Shown piece after piece: positions 25,276-38,738 of a stretch of DNA of 64,000 bases. Made by a program: the position numbers and the translations under genes. Under the pieces are notes generated by a model. The model did no database searches. It saw only the letters and a list, made by a program, of their open reading frames with translations, and was not told the DNA's origin. The DNA comes from Megachile rotundata (lineage: Eukaryota; Arthropoda; Insecta; Hymenoptera; Megachilidae), in contig NW_027473329.1 of the NCBI RefSeq assembly GCF_050947335.1, positions 1,550,001 through 1,614,000 on the forward strand, given 5' to 3'. Every line of letters begins with the position of its first letter. Within the stretch, counting starts at the first letter, position 1.

Positions 25276-26441
25276 GTGTGATTGTGTGATTGTGTGATTG
25301 TGATTGTGTGATTGTGATTGTGTGATTGTGATTGTGTGATTGTGATTGTGTGATTGTGATTGTGTGATTGTGATTGTGTGATTGTGATTGTGTGATTGTG
25401 ACTGTGTGATTGTGTGAGTGTGTGATTGTGTAATTGAGTGATTGTGTGCTTGTGTGATTGTGTGGTTGTGAGATTGTGTGATTGTGTGATTAGGTGATTG
25501 CGTGATTGTGTGATTGTGTGATTGTGAGGTTGTGTGATTGTGTGATTGTGATTGTGTGATTGTGTGATTGTGTGATTGTGTGATTGTGTAATTGTGATTG
25601 AGCGATTGTGATTGTGTGATTGTGATTGTGTGATTGTGATTGTGTGATTGTGATTGTGTGATTGTGATTGTGTGATTGTGATTGTGTGATTGTGATTGTG
25701 TGATTGTGATTGTGTGACTGTGATTGTGTGATTGTGATTGTGCGATTGTGATTGTGTGATTGTGACTGTGTGATTGTGTGAGTGTGTGATTGTGTAATTG
25801 AGTGATTATGTGCTTGTGTGATTGTGTGGTTGTGAGATTGTGTGATTGTGTGATTAGGTGATTGTGTGATTGTGTGATTGTGTGATTGTGTGATTAGGTG
25901 ATTGTGTGATTGTGTGATTGTGTGATTGTGTGATTGTGTGATTGTGTGATTGTGTGATTGTGTGATTGTGTGATTGCGTGATTGTGTGATTGTGTGATTG
26001 TGTGATTGTGTGATGGTGTGATTAGGTGATTGTGTGATTGTGTGATTGTGTGATTGTGTGATTGTGTGATTGTGTGGTTGTGTGATTGTGTGATTCTGTG
26101 ATTGTGTGCTTGTGTGATTGTATAATTGTGATTGTGCGATTGTGATTGTGTGATTGTGATTGTGTGATTGTGGTTGTGTGATTGTGATTGTGTGATTGTG
26201 ATTGTGTGATTGTGATTGTGTGATTGTGATTGTGTGATTGTGACTGTGTGATTGTGTGAGTGTGTGATTGTGTGATTGAGTGATTGTGTGCTTGTGTGAT
26301 TGTGTGGTTGTGAGATTGTGTGATTGTGTGATTAGGTGATTGTGTGATTGTGTGATTGTGTGATTATGTGATTGTGCGATTGTGTGATTGTGTGATTGTG
26401 TGATTGTGTGATTGTGTGATTGAGTGATTGTGTGGTTGTGT

Positions 26442-26742
26442 GACCGTGATTGTGTGACCGTGATTGTGTGACCGATTGTGTGACCGTGATTGTGTGACCG
26501 TGATTGTGTCATCGTGATTGTGTGATCGTGATTGTGGGCCCGTGATTGAGTGACCGTGATTGAGTGACCGTGATTGAGTGACCGTGATTGTGTGACCGTG
26601 ATTAAGTGACCGTGATTGTGTGACCGTGATTGTGTGACCGTGGTTGTGTGACCGTGATTGTGTGACCGTGATTGTGTGACCGTGATAGTGTGACCGTGAA
26701 TGTGTGACTGCGTGATTCTGATTGCGTGATTGTGATTGCGTG
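26442..26742 (+). repeat. Type B island
   Basis: Full length, with a GATTAAGTGACCG unit near 26,602, which is shared with 31,538 and 38,215. Confidence 0.88.
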
Positions 26743-26979
26743 ATAGTGTGATTGTGTGATTGTGTGATTGAGTGATTGTGTGATTGTGTGATTGTGTGAA
26801 TGTGTGATTGTGTGACCGTGATTGTGTGATTGTATGATTGTGTGAGTGTGTGATTGTGTAATTGAGTGATTGTGTGCGTGTGTGATTGTGTGATTAGGTG
26901 ATTGTGTGATTGTGTGATTGTGTGATTGTGTGATCATGTGATTGTGTGATTGTGTGATTGTGTGATTGTGTGGTTGTGT

Positions 26980-27100
26980 GACCGTGATTCTGTGACCGTG
27001 ATTGTGTGACCGTGATTGTGTGACCCTGATTGTGTGACCGTGATAGTGTGACCGTGAATGTGTGACTGCGTGATTCTGATTGCGTGATTATGATTGCGTG
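26980..27100 (+). repeat. Type E island
   Basis: Same as 12,188 but starts with GACCG. Confidence 0.86.
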
Positions 27101-28655
27101 ATTGTGTGATTGTGTGATTGTGTGATGGAGTGATTGTGTGATTGTGTGAATGTGTGATTGTGTGATCGTGTGATCGTGTGATCGTGTGATTGTGTGATGG
27201 TGTGATTGTGTGATTGTGATTGTGTGATTGTGATTGTGTGATTGTGATTGTGTGATTGTGTGATTGTGATTGTGTGATTGTGATTGTGTGATTGTGATTG
27301 TGTGATGGTGTGATTAGGTGATTGTGTGATTGTGTGATTGTGTGATTGTGTGATTGTGTGATTGTGTGATTGTGTGATTGTGTGATTGTGTGATTGTGTA
27401 ATTGTGATTGTGCGATTGTGATTGTGTGATTGTGATTGTGTGATTGTGGTTGTGTGATTGTGATTGTGTGATTGTGATTGTGTGATTGTGTGATTGTGTG
27501 ATTGTGTGATTGTGTGATTGTGTGATTGTGTGATTGTGTGATTGTGTAATTGTGTGATTGTGTGTTTGTGTGATTGTGTAATTGTGATTGTGCGATTGTG
27601 ATTGTGTGATTGTGTGATTGTGTGATTGTGTGATTGTGCGTTTGTGTGCTTGTGTGATTGTGATTGTGTGATTGTGATTGTGTGATTGTGATTGTGTGAT
27701 TGTGATTGTGTGATTGTGATTGTGTGATTGTGATTGTGTGATTGTGACTGTGTGATTGTGTGTGTGTGTGATTGTGTCATTGTGTCATTGTGTCATTGTG
27801 TCATTGTGTGATTGTGTGGTTGTGTGATTGTGTGATTGTGTGATTGTGTGATTGTGTGATCGTGATTGTGTGATCGTGATTGTGTGATCGTGATTGTGTG
27901 ATTGTGTGATTGTGTGATTGTGTAATTGTGATTGTGTGATTGTGATTGTGTGATTGAGTGATTGTGTGATTGTGTGATTGTGTGATTGTGTGATTGTGTG
28001 ATTGTGTGATTGTGTGATTGTGTAATTGTGATTGTGTGATTGTGTGATTGTGTGATTGTGTGATTGTGTGATTGTGTGATTGTGTGATTGTGTTATTGTG
28101 ATTGTGTGATTGTGATTGTGTGATTGTGACTGTGTGACTGTGTGAGTGTGTGATTGTGTTTTTGTGAGATTGTGTGATTGTGTGATTAGGTGATTGTGTG
28201 ATTGTGTGATTGTGTGATTGTGTGATTGTGTGATTGTGTGATTGTGTGATTGTGTGATTGTGTGATTGTGTGATTGTGTGATTGTGTGATTGTGTGATTG
28301 TGTGATTGTGTGATTGTGTGATTGTGTGATTGTGTGATTGTGTGATTGTGTGATTGTGTGATTGTGTAATTGTGATTGTGCGATTGTGATTGTGTGATTG
28401 TGTGATTGTGTGATTGTGAGGTTGTGTGATTGTGTGCTTGTGTGATTGTGTGATTGTGATTGTGTGATTGTGTGATTGTGTGATTGTGTGATTGTGTGAT
28501 TGTGTGATTGTGTGATTGTGTGATTGTGTGATTGTGTGATTGTGTGATTGTGTGATTGTGTGGTTGCGTGATTGTGTGATTGTGATTGTGTGATTGTGTG
28601 ATTGTGTGATTGTGTGATTGTGTGATTGTGTGATTGTGTGATTGTGTGGTTGTGT

Positions 28656-28777
28656 GACCGTGATTGTGTGACCGTGATTGTGTGATCGTGATTGTGTGAT
28701 CGTGTTAGTGTGACCGTGAATGTGTGAATGCGTGATTGTGATTGCGTGATTGCGATTGCGTGATTGTGATTGCGTGC
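28656..28777 (+). repeat. Type C island
   Basis: Like 13,834, ending GCGTGCTTG. A GTGGTTGCG unit lies upstream at 28,561. Confidence 0.86.
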
Positions 28778-29430
28778 TTGTGTGATTGTGTGATTGTGTG
28801 ATTGTGTGATTGTGTGATGGTGTGATTAGGTGATTGTGTGATTGTGTGATTGTGTGATTGTGTGATTGTGTGATTGTGTGATTGTGTGATTGTGTGATTG
28901 TGTGATTGTGTGATTGTGTGATTGTGTGATTGTGTGATTGTGTGATTGTGTGATTGTGTGATTGTGTGATTGTGTGATTGTGTGATTGTGTGATTGTGAT
29001 TGTGTGATTGTGATTGTGTGATTGTGATTGTGTGATTGTGATTGTGTGATTGTGATTGTGTGATTGTGACTGTGTGATTGTGTGAGTGTGTGATTGTGTG
29101 ATTGAGTGATTGTGTGCTTGTGTGATTGTGTGGTTGTGAGATTGTGTGATTGTGTGATTAGGTGATTGTGTGATTGTGTGATTGTGTGATTGTGTGATTG
29201 TGTGATTGTGTAATTGTGATTGTGTGATTGTGATTGTGTGATTGTGTGATTGTGTGATTGTGTGATTGAGTGATTGTGTGATTGTGTGATTGTGTGATTG
29301 TGTGATTGTGTGATTGTGTGATTGTGTGATTGTGTGATTGTGTAATTGTGATTGTGTGATTGTGTGATTGTGTGATTGTGTGATTGTGTGATTGTGTGAT
29401 TGTGTGATTGTGTGATTGAGTGATTGTGTG

Positions 29431-29860
29431 CTTGTGTGATTGTGTTTTTGTGAGATTGTGTGATTGTGTGATTGTGTGATTGTGTGATTGTGTGATTGTG
29501 TGATTGTGTGATTGTGTGATTGTGTGATTGTGTGATTGTGTGATTGTGTGATTGTGAGATTGTGTGATTGTGTGATTGTGTGCTTGTGTGATTGTGTTTT
29601 TGGGAGATTGTGTGATTGTGTGATTGTGTGATTGTGTGATTGTGTGATTGTGTGATTGTGTGATTGTGTGATTGTGTGATTGTGTGATTGTGTGATTGTG
29701 TAATTGTGAGATTGTGTGATTGTGTGATTGTGTGATTGTGTGATTGTGTGATTGTGTGGTGGTGTAATTGTGATTGTGCGATTGTGATTGTGTGATTGTG
29801 ATTGTGTGATTGTGATTGTGTGATTGTGATTGTGTGATTGTGTGATTGTGTGATTGTGTG
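29431..29860 (+). repeat. 430-bp tandem duplication, copy 1
   Basis: Markers GAGAT (29,556 and 29,986) and GGTGGTGTAA (29,758 and 30,188) are each 430 bp apart. This copy carries GTTTTTGGGAG near 29,595 where the second has GTTTTTGTGAG near 30,026. A single-copy equivalent lies at 5.7-6.1 kb and related ones near 35.2, 41.6, 52.3 and 60.0 kb. Confidence 0.85.
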
Positions 29861-30290
29861 ATTGTGTGATTGTGTGCTTGTGTGATTGTGTGGTTGTGAG
29901 ATTGTGTGATTGTGTGATTGTGTGATTGTGTGATTGTGTGATTGTGTGATTGTGTGATTGTGTGATTGTGTGATTGTGTGATTGTGAGATTGTGTGATTG
30001 TGTGATTGTGTGCTTGTGTGATTGTGTTTTTGTGAGATTGTGTGATTGTGTGATTGTGTGATTGTGTGATTGTGTGATTGTGTGATTGTGTGATTGTGTG
30101 ATTGTGTGATTGTGTGATTGTGTGATTGTGTAATTGTGAGATTGTGTGATTGTGTGATTGTGTGATTGTGTGATTGTGTGATTGTGTGGTGGTGTAATTG
30201 TGATTGTGCGATTGTGATTGTGTGATTGTGATTGTGTGATTGTGATTGTGTGATTGTGATTGTGTGATTGTGATTGTGTGATTGTGACTG
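29861..30290 (+). repeat. 430-bp tandem duplication, copy 2
   Basis: Second copy of the cassette that runs from GTGAGATT through GTTTTTG, GTAATTGTGAG and GTGGTGGTG to a short 14-bp tract. It is followed by the GTGTTATT and GTTTTTATGAG variants. Confidence 0.85.
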
Positions 30291-30955
30291 TGTGATTGTG
30301 TGAGTGTGTTATTGTGTGATTGAGTGATTGTGTGCTTGTGTGATTGTGTTTTTATGAGATTGCGTGATTGTGTGATTAGGTGATTGTGTGATTGTGTGAT
30401 TGTGTGATTGTGTGATTGTGTGATTGTGTGATTGTGTGATTGTGTGATTGTGTGATTGTGTAATTGTGATTGTGCGATTGTGATTGTGTGATTGTGTGAT
30501 TGTGTGATTGTGTGATTGTGTGATTGTGAGATTGTGTGTTTGTGTGCTTGTGTGATTGTGTGATTGTGATTGTGTGATTGTGATTGTGTTATTGTGATTG
30601 TGTGATTATGGTTGTGTGATTATGGTTGTGTGATTGTGATTGTGTGATTGTGATTGTGTGATTGTGATTGTGTGATTGTGATTGTGTGATTGTGACTGTG
30701 TGATTGTGTGAGTGTGTGATTGTGTGATTGAGTGATTGTGTGATTGAGTGATTGTGTGCTTGTGTGATTGTGTGGTTGTGAGATTGTGTGATTGTGTGAT
30801 TGTGTGATTGTGTGATTGTGTGATTGTGTGATTGTGTGATTGTGTGATTGTGTGATTGTGAGGTTGTGTGATTGTGTGCTTGTGTGATTGTGTGATTGTG
30901 ATTGTGTGATTGTGTGACTGTGTGATTGTGTGATTGTGTGATTGTGTGGTTGTGT

Positions 30956-31077
30956 GACCGTGATTGTGTGACCGTGATTGTGTGATCGTGATTGTGTGAT
31001 CGTGTTAGTGTGACCGGGAATGTGTGATTGCGTGATTGTGATTGCGTGATTGCGATTGCGTGATTGTGATTGCGTGA
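30956..31077 (+). repeat. Type C island
   Basis: Carries GACCGGGAATG, shared with 37,633 only, and the GTGATTGCG form. Confidence 0.87.
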
Positions 31078-31537
31078 TTGTGTGATTGTGTGATTGTGTG
31101 ATTGTGTGATGGTGTGATTAGGTGATTGTGTGATTGTGTGATTGTGTGATTGTGTGATTGTGTGATTGTGTGGTTGTGTGATTGTGTGATTGTGTGATTG
31201 TGTGCTTGTGTGATTGTATAATTGTGATTGTGCGATTGTGATTGTGTGATTGTGATTGTGTGATTGTGGTTGTGTGATTGTGATTGTGTGATTGTGATTG
31301 TGTGATTGTGATTGTGTGATTGTGATTGTGTGATTGTGACTGTGTGATTGTGTGAGTGTGTGATTGTGTGATTGAGTGATTGTGTGCTTGTGTGATTGTG
31401 TGGTTGTGAGATTGTGTGATTGTGTGATTAGGTGATTGTGTGATTGTGTGATTGTGTGATTATGTGATTGTGCGATTGTGTGATTGTGTGATTGTGTGAT
31501 TGTGTGATTGTGTGATTGAGTGATTGTGTGGTTGTGT

Positions 31538-31824
31538 GACCGTGATTGTGTGACCGTGATTGTGTGACCGATTGTGTGACCGTGATTGTGTGACCGTGAT
31601 TGTGTCATCGTGATTGTGTGATCGTGATTGTGGGCCCGTGATTGAGTGACCGTGATTGAGTGACCGTGATTGAGTGACCGTGATTGTGTGACCGTGATTA
31701 AGTGACCGTGATTGTGTGACCGTGATTGTGTGACCGTGGTTGTGTGACCGTGATTGTGTGACCGTGATTGTGTGACCGTGAATGTGTGACTGCGTGATTC
31801 TGATTGCGTGATTGTGATTGCGTG
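31538..31824 (+). repeat. Type B island
   Basis: Has GATTAAGTGACCG. It lacks the GATAGTG 14-mer present at 26,442. Confidence 0.88.
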
Positions 31825-32061
31825 ATAGTGTGATTGTGTGATTGTGTGATTGAGTGATTGTGTGATTGTGTGATTGTGTGAATGTGTGATTGTGTGACCG
31901 TGATTGTGTGATTGTATGATTGTGTGAGTGTGTGATTGTGTAATTGAGTGATTGTGTGCGTGTGTGATTGTGTGATTAGGTGATTGTGTGATTGTGTGAT
32001 TGTGTGATTGTGTGATCATGTGATTGTGTGATTGTGTGATTGTGTGATTGTGTGGTTGTGT

Positions 32062-32181
32062 GACCGTGATTCTGTGACCGTGATTGTGTGACCGTGATTG
32101 TGTGACCCTGATTGTGTGACCGTGATAGTGTGACCGTGAATGTGTGACTGCGTGATTCTGATTGCGTGATTATGCTGCGTG
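32062..32181 (+). repeat. Type E island
   Basis: Ends GATTATGCTGCG, a small deletion and substitution of GATTATGATTGCG. Four GATC units follow instead of three. Confidence 0.87.
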
Positions 32182-34376
32182 ATTGTGTGATTGTGTGATT
32201 GTGTGATGGAGTGATTGTGTGATTGTGTGAATGTGTGATTGTGTGATCGTGTGATCGTGTGATCGTGTGATCGTGTGATTGTGTGATGGTGTGATTGTGT
32301 GATTGTGATTGTGTGATTGTGATTGTGTGATTGTGATTGTGTGATTGTGTGATTGTGATTGTGTGATTGTGATTGTGTGATTGTGATTGTGTGATGGTGT
32401 GATTAGGTGATTGTGTGATTGTGTGATTGTGTGATTGTGTGATTGTGTGATTGTGTGATTGTGTGATTGTGTGATTGTGTGATTGTGTGATTGTGTGATT
32501 GTGTGATTGTGTAATTGTGATTGTGCGATTGTGATTGTGTGATTGTGATTGTGTGATTGTGGTTGTGTGATTGTGATTGTGTGATTGTGATTGTGTGATT
32601 GTGTGATTGTGTGATTGTGTGATTGTGTGATTGTGTGATTGTGTGATTGTGTGATTGTGTAATTGTGTGATTGTGTGTTTGTGTGATTGTGTAATTGTGA
32701 TTGTGCGATTGTGATTGTGTGATTGTGTGATTGTGTGATTGTGTGATTGTGCGTTTGTGTGCTTGTGTGATTGTGATTGTGTGATTGTGATTGTGTGATT
32801 GTGATTGTGTGATTGTGATTGTGTGATTGTGATTGTGTGATTGTGATTGTGTGATTGTGATTGTGTGATTGTGACTGTGTGATTGTGTGTGTGTGTGATT
32901 GTGTCATTGTGTCATTGTGTCATTGTGTCATTGTGTGATTGTGTGGTTGTGTGATTGTGTGATTGTGTGATTGTGTGATTGTGTGATCGTGATTGTGTGA
33001 TCGTGATTGTGTGATCGTGATTGTGTGATTGTGTGATTGTGTGATTGTGTAATTGTGATTGTGTGATTGTGATTGTGTGATTGAGTGATTGTGTGATTGT
33101 GTGATTGTGTGATTGTGTGATTGTGTGATTGTGTGATTGTGTGATTGTGTGATTGTGTAATTGTGATTGTGTGATTGTGTGATTGTGTGATTGTGTGATT
33201 GTGTGATTGTGTGATTGTGTGATTGTGTTATTGTGATTGTGTGATTGTGATTGTGCGATTGTGACTGTGTGACTGTGTGAGTGTGTGATTGTGTGCTTGT
33301 GTGATTGTGTTTTTGTGAGATTGTGTGATTGTGTGATTAGGTGATTGTGTGATTGTGTGATTGTGTGATTGTGTGATTGTGTGACTGTGTGATTGTGTGA
33401 TTGTGTGATTGTGTGATTGTGTGATTGTGTGATTGTGTGATTGTGTGATTGTGTGATTGTGTGATTGTGTGATTGTGTGATTGTGATTGTGTGATTGTGA
33501 TTGTGTGATTGTGATTGTGTGATTGTGATTGTGTGATTGTGATTGTGTGATTGTGACTGTGTGATTGTGTGAGTGTGTGATTGTGTGATTGAGTGATTGT
33601 GTGCTTGTGTGATTGTGTGGTTGTGAGATTGTGTGATTGTGTGATTAGGTGATTGTGTGATTGTGTGATTGTGTGATTGTGTGATTGTGTGATTGTGTAA
33701 TTGTGTGATTGTGTGCTTGTGTGATTGTGTAATTGTGATTGTGCGATTGTGATTGTGTGATTGTGTGATTGTGTGATTGTGTGATTGTGTGATTGTGAGA
33801 TTGTGCGTTTGTGTGCTTGTGTGATTGTGATTGTGTGATTGTGATTGTGTGATTGTGATTGTGATTGTGTGATTGTGACTGTGTGATTGTGTGTGTGTGA
33901 TTGTGTGATTGTGTCATTGTGTGATTGTGTGGTTGTGTGATTGTGTGATTGTGTGCATGTGTGATTGTGTGATTAGGTGATTGTGTGATTGTGTGATTGT
34001 GTGATTGTGTGATTGTGTGATTGTGTGATTGTGTGATTGTGTGATTGTGTGATTGAGTGATTGTGTGATTGTGTGATTGTGTGATTGTGTGATTGTGTGA
34101 TTGTGTGATTGTGTGATTGTGTAATTGTGATTGTGTGATTGTGTGATTGTGTGATTGTGTGATTGTGTGATTGTGTGATTGAGTGATTGTGTGCTTGTGT
34201 GATTGTGTTTTTGTGAGATTGTGTGATTGTGTGATTGTGTGATTGTGTGATTGTGTGATTGTGTGATTGTGTGATTGTGTGATTGTGTGATTGTGTGATT
34301 GTGTGATTGTGTGATTGTGTGATTGTGTGATTGTGTGATTGTGTGATTGTGTGATTGTGTGATTGTGTGGTTGTGT

Positions 34377-34411
34377 GACCGTGATTGTGTGACCGTGATT
34401 GTGTGATCGTG
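34377..34411 (+). repeat. Type F stub
   Basis: GACC, GACC, GATC. It lies within the stretch of about 278 bp that is missing from the next higher-order copy. Confidence 0.82.
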
Positions 34412-35999
34412 ATTGTGTGATTGTGTGATTGTGTGATTGTGTAATTGTGATTGTGTGATTGTGATTGTGTGATTGTGTGATTGTGTGATTGTGTGATTGT
34501 GTGATTGTGTAATTGTGAGATTGTGTGATTGTGTGATTGTGTGATTGTGTGATTGTGTGATTGTGTGATGGTGTAATTGTGATTGTGCGATTGTGATTGT
34601 GTGATTGTGATTGTGTGATTGTGATTGTGTGATTGTGATTGTGTGATTGTGATTGTGTGATTGTGATTGTGTGATTGTGATTGTGTGATTGTGACTGTGT
34701 GATTGTGTGAGTGTGTTATTGTGTGATTGAGTGATTGTGTGCTTGTGTGATTGTGTTTTTATGAGATTGCGTGATTGTGTGATTAGGTGATTGTGTGATT
34801 GTGTGATTGTGTGATTGTGTGATTGTGTGATTGTGTGATTGTGTGATTGTGTGATTGTGTGATTGTGTAATTGTGATTGTGCGATTGTGATTGTGTGATT
34901 GTGTGATTGTGTGATTGTGTGATTGTGTGATTGTGTGATTGTGAGATTGTGTGTTTGTGTGCTTGTGTGATTGTGTGATTGTGATTGTGTGATTGTGATT
35001 GTGTTATTGTGATTGTGTGATTATGGTTGTGTGATTATGGTTGTGTCATTGTGATTGTGTGATTGTGATTGTGTGATTGTGATTGTGTGATTGTGATTGT
35101 GTGATTGTGATTGTGTGATTGTGATTGTGTGATTGTGACTGTGTGATTGTGTGATTGTGTGATTGTGTGATTGTGTGATTGTGTGATTGTGTGATTGTGT
35201 GATTGTGAGATTGTGTGATTGTGTGATTGTGTGCTTGTGTGATTGTGTTTTTGTGAGATTGTGTGATTGTGTGATTGTGTGATTGTGTGATTGTGTGATT
35301 GTGTGATTGTGTGATTGTGTGATTGTGTGATTGTGTGATTGTGTGATTGTGTAATTGTGAGATTGTGTGATTGTGTGATTGTGTGATTGTGTGATTGTGT
35401 GATTGTGTGGTGGTGTAATTGTGATTGTGCGATTGTGATTGTGTGATTGTGATTGTGTGATTGTGATTGTGTGATTGTGATTGTGTGATTGTGATTGTGT
35501 GATTGTGACTGTGTGATTGTGTGAGTGTGTGATTGTGTGATTGAGTGATTGTGTGATTGAGTGATTGTGTGCTTGTGTGATTGTGTGGTTGTGAGATTGT
35601 GTGATTGTGTGATTGTGTGATTGTGTGATTGTGTGATTGTGTGATTGTGTGATTGTGTGATTGTGTGATTGTGTGATTGTGTGATTGTGTGATTGCGTGA
35701 TTGTGTGATTGTGTGATTGTGTGATTGTGTAATTGTGATTGTGCGATTGTGATTGTGTGATTGTGTGATTGTGTGATTGTGTGATTGTGTGATTGTGTGA
35801 TTGTGTGATTGTGTGATTGTGTGATTGTGAGATTGTGTGTTTGTGTGCTTGTGTGATTGTGTGATTGTGTGATTGTGTGATTGTGTGATTGTGTGATTGT
35901 GTGATTGTGTGATTGTGTGATTGTGTGATTGTGTGACTGAGTGATTGTGTGACTGTGTGATTGGGTGACTGTGTGATTGAGAGACTGTGTGATTGTGTG

Positions 36000-36357
36000 A
36001 CCATGATTGTGTGACCGTGATTGTGTGACCGATTGTGTGACCGTGATTGTGTGACCGTGATTGTGTCATCGTGATTGTGTGATCGTGATTGTGGGTCCGT
36101 GATTGAGTGACCGTGATTGAGTGACCGTGATTGAGTGACCGTGATTGTGTGACCGTGATTGTGTGACCGTGATTGTGTGACCGTGATTGTGTAACCGTGG
36201 TTGTGTGACCGTCATTGTGTGACCGTGATTGTGTGACCGTGATAGTGTGACCGTGAATGTGTGAATGCGTGATTGTGATTGCGTGATTGTGTGATTGTGT
36301 GATCGTGTGATCGTGTGATCGTGTGATTGTGTGATCGTGTGATCGTGTGATCGTGTG
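36000..36357 (+). repeat. Type A island, GATC three-plus-three form
   Basis: Lacks GATTCCG and has six GATC units in a three-plus-three pattern. It is followed by GTGACTCTG and GATTTCG variants. Confidence 0.88.
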
Positions 36358-36819
36358 ATTGTGTGATTGTGTGATTGTGATTGTGTGACTCTGATTGTGT
36401 GATTGTGATTTCGTGATTGTGATTGTGTGATTGTGATTGTGTGATTGTGACTATGTGATTGTGTGAGTGTGTGATTGTGTGATTGTGTGATTGTGTGATT
36501 GTGTGGTTGTGTGATTGTGTGATTGAGTGATTGTGTGCTTGTGTGATTGGATGATTCCGTGATTGTGTGATTGTGTGATTGTGTAATTCTGATTGAGTGA
36601 TTGTGATTGTGTGATTGTGTGATTGTGTGATTGTGTGATTGTGTGATTGTGTGATTGTGTGATTGTGTGATTGTGTGATTGTGTGATTGTGTGATTGTGT
36701 GATTGTGTGATTGTGTGATTGTGTGATTGTGTGATTGTGTGATTGTGTGATTGTGATTGTGCGATTGTGATTGTGTGATTGTGTGATTGTGTGATTGTGT
36801 GATTGTGTGATTGTGATTG

Positions 36820-37000
36820 TGTGATTGTGATTGTGTGATTGTGATTGTGTGATTGTGATTGTGTGATTGTGATTGTGTGATTGTGATTGTGTGATTGTGA
36901 TTGTGTGATTGTGATTGTGTGATTGTGATTGTGTGATTGTGATTGTGTGATTGTGATTGTGTGATTGTGATAGTGTGATTGTGATTGTGTGATTGTGAAT
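36820..37000 (+). repeat. 14-bp tract with GATAGTG mark
   Basis: About 12 units with GATAGTG at 36,969, then GTGAATGTG. The matching marks are at 43,432, 54,062 and 61,756. Confidence 0.88.
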
Positions 37001-37632
37001 GTGTGATTGTGATTGTGTGATTGTGATTGTGTGACTGTGATTGTGTGATTGTGATTGTGCGATTGTGATTGTGTGATTGTGACTGTGTGATTGTGTGAGT
37101 GTGTGATTGTGTAATTGAGTGATTATGTGCTTGTGTGATTGTGTGGTTGTGAGATTGTGTGATTGTGTGATTAGGTGATTGTGTGATTGTGTGATTGTGT
37201 GATTGTGTGATTGTGTGATTAGGTGATTGTGTGATTGTGTGATTGTGTGATTGTGTGATTGTGTGATTGTGATTGTGCGATTGTGATTGTGTGATTGTGT
37301 GATTGTGTTATTGTGATTGTGTGATTGTGATTGTGTGATTGTGATTGTGTGATTGTGATTGTGTGATTGTGACTGTGTGATTGTGTGAGTGTGTGATTGT
37401 GTGATTGAGTGATTGTGTGATTGAGTGATTGTGTGCTTGTGTGATTGTGTGGTTGTGAGATTGTGTGATTGTGTGATTGTGTGATTGTGTGATTGTGTGA
37501 TTGTGTGATTGTGTGATTGTGTGATTGTGTGATTGTGAGGTTGTGTGATTGTGTGCTTGTGTGATTGTGTGATTGTGATTGTGTGATTGTGTGACTGTGT
37601 GATTGTGTGATTGTGTGATTGTGTGGTTGTGT

Positions 37633-37753
37633 GACCGTGATTGTGTGACCGTGATTGTGTGATCGTGATTGTGTGATCGTGTTAGTGTGACCGGGAATGT
37701 GTGATTGCGTGATTGTGATTGCGTGATTGCGATTGCGTGATTGTGATTGCGTG
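37633..37753 (+). repeat. Type C island
   Basis: Copy of 30,956 at offset 6,677, with the same GACCGGGAATG. Confidence 0.88.
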
Positions 37754-38214
37754 ATTGTGTGATTGTGTGATTGTGTGATTGTGTGATGGTGTGATTAGGT
37801 GATTGTGTGATTGTGTGATTGTGTGATTGTGTGATTGTGTGATTGTGTGGTTGTGTGATTGTGTGATTGTGTGATTGTGTGCTTGTGTGATTGTATAATT
37901 GTGATTGTGCGATTGTGATTGTGTGATTGTGATTGTGTGATTGTGGTTGTGTGATTGTGATTGTGTGATTGTGATTGTGTGATTGTGATTGTGTGATTGT
38001 GATTGTGTGATTGTGACTGTGTGATTGTGTGAGTGTGTGATTGTGTGATTGAGTGATTGTGTGCTTGTGTGATTGTGTGGTTGTGAGATTGTGTGATTGT
38101 GTGATTAGGTGATTGTGTGATTGTGTGATTGTGTGATTATGTGATTGTGCGATTGTGTGATTGTGTGATTGTGTGATTGTGTGATTGTGTGATTGAGTGA
38201 TTGTGTGGTTGTGT

Positions 38215-38501
38215 GACCGTGATTGTGTGACCGTGATTGTGTGACCGATTGTGTGACCGTGATTGTGTGACCGTGATTGTGTCATCGTGATTGTGTGATC
38301 GTGATTGTGGGCCCGTGATTGAGTGACCGTGATTGAGTGACCGTGATTGAGTGACCGTGATTGTGTGACCGTGATTAAGTGACCGTGATTGTGTGACCGT
38401 GATTGTGTGACCGTGGTTGTGTGACCGTGATTGTGTGACCGTGATTGTGTGACCGTGAATGTGTGACTGCGTGATTCTGATTGCGTGATTGTGATTGCGT
38501 G
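38215..38501 (+). repeat. Type B island
   Basis: Copy of 31,538 at offset 6,677, also without GATAGTG. Confidence 0.89.
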
Positions 38502-38738
38502 ATAGTGTGATTGTGTGATTGTGTGATTGAGTGATTGTGTGATTGTGTGATTGTGTGAATGTGTGATTGTGTGACCGTGATTGTGTGATTGTATGATTGT
38601 GTGAGTGTGTGATTGTGTAATTGAGTGATTGTGTGCGTGTGTGATTGTGTGATTAGGTGATTGTGTGATTGTGTGATTGTGTGATTGTGTGATCATGTGA
38701 TTGTGTGATTGTGTGATTGTGTGATTGTGTGGTTGTGT

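Larger units (their letters stand above)
11776..26441 (+). repeat. Mosaic segment 3: interval between type B islands, 14,666 bp
   Basis: This is the longest interval without a complete type B island. It contains a 3.0-kb tandem duplication (about 13.0-18.7 kb), two type A islands (19,761 and 24,917), five complete type C islands and a short C variant. It also holds the copy of the window start at 19,984-22,260. The part 23.6-25.6 kb is nearly identical to 56.3-58.26 kb, at offsets 32,646 then 32,654. The part 18.9-19.75 kb is plain 8-bp repeat with GTTTTTG, GTAATTG and GTGCGATT variants. Confidence 0.88.
26442..31537 (+). repeat. Higher-order repeat copy, 5,096 bp
   Basis: It runs from type B to type B and holds islands B, E and two of type C. 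The left part, to about 28.9 kb, matches 31.5-34.0 kb with anchor offsets of 5,096, 5,082 and 5,127. It also resembles 11.8-14.0 kb at offsets near 14.7-14.8 kb. The right part holds a 430-bp tandem duplication (29.4-30.3 kb) and a segment like 5.7-6.6 kb. It lacks the type A island found in the next two copies. Confidence 0.85.
31538..38214 (+). repeat. Higher-order repeat copy, 6,677 bp
   Basis: Anchors from 30,694 to about 32,190 recur exactly 6,677 bp downstream. Later anchors recur at 6,683, then 6,405 after a 278-bp length difference near 34.3-34.56 kb, then 6,411. Island order is B, E, F, A, C. Private variants shared with the next copy are GATTATGCTGCG (32,170 and 38,847) and GACCGGGAATG (in the type C islands at 30,956 and 37,633). 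Confidence 0.9.
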
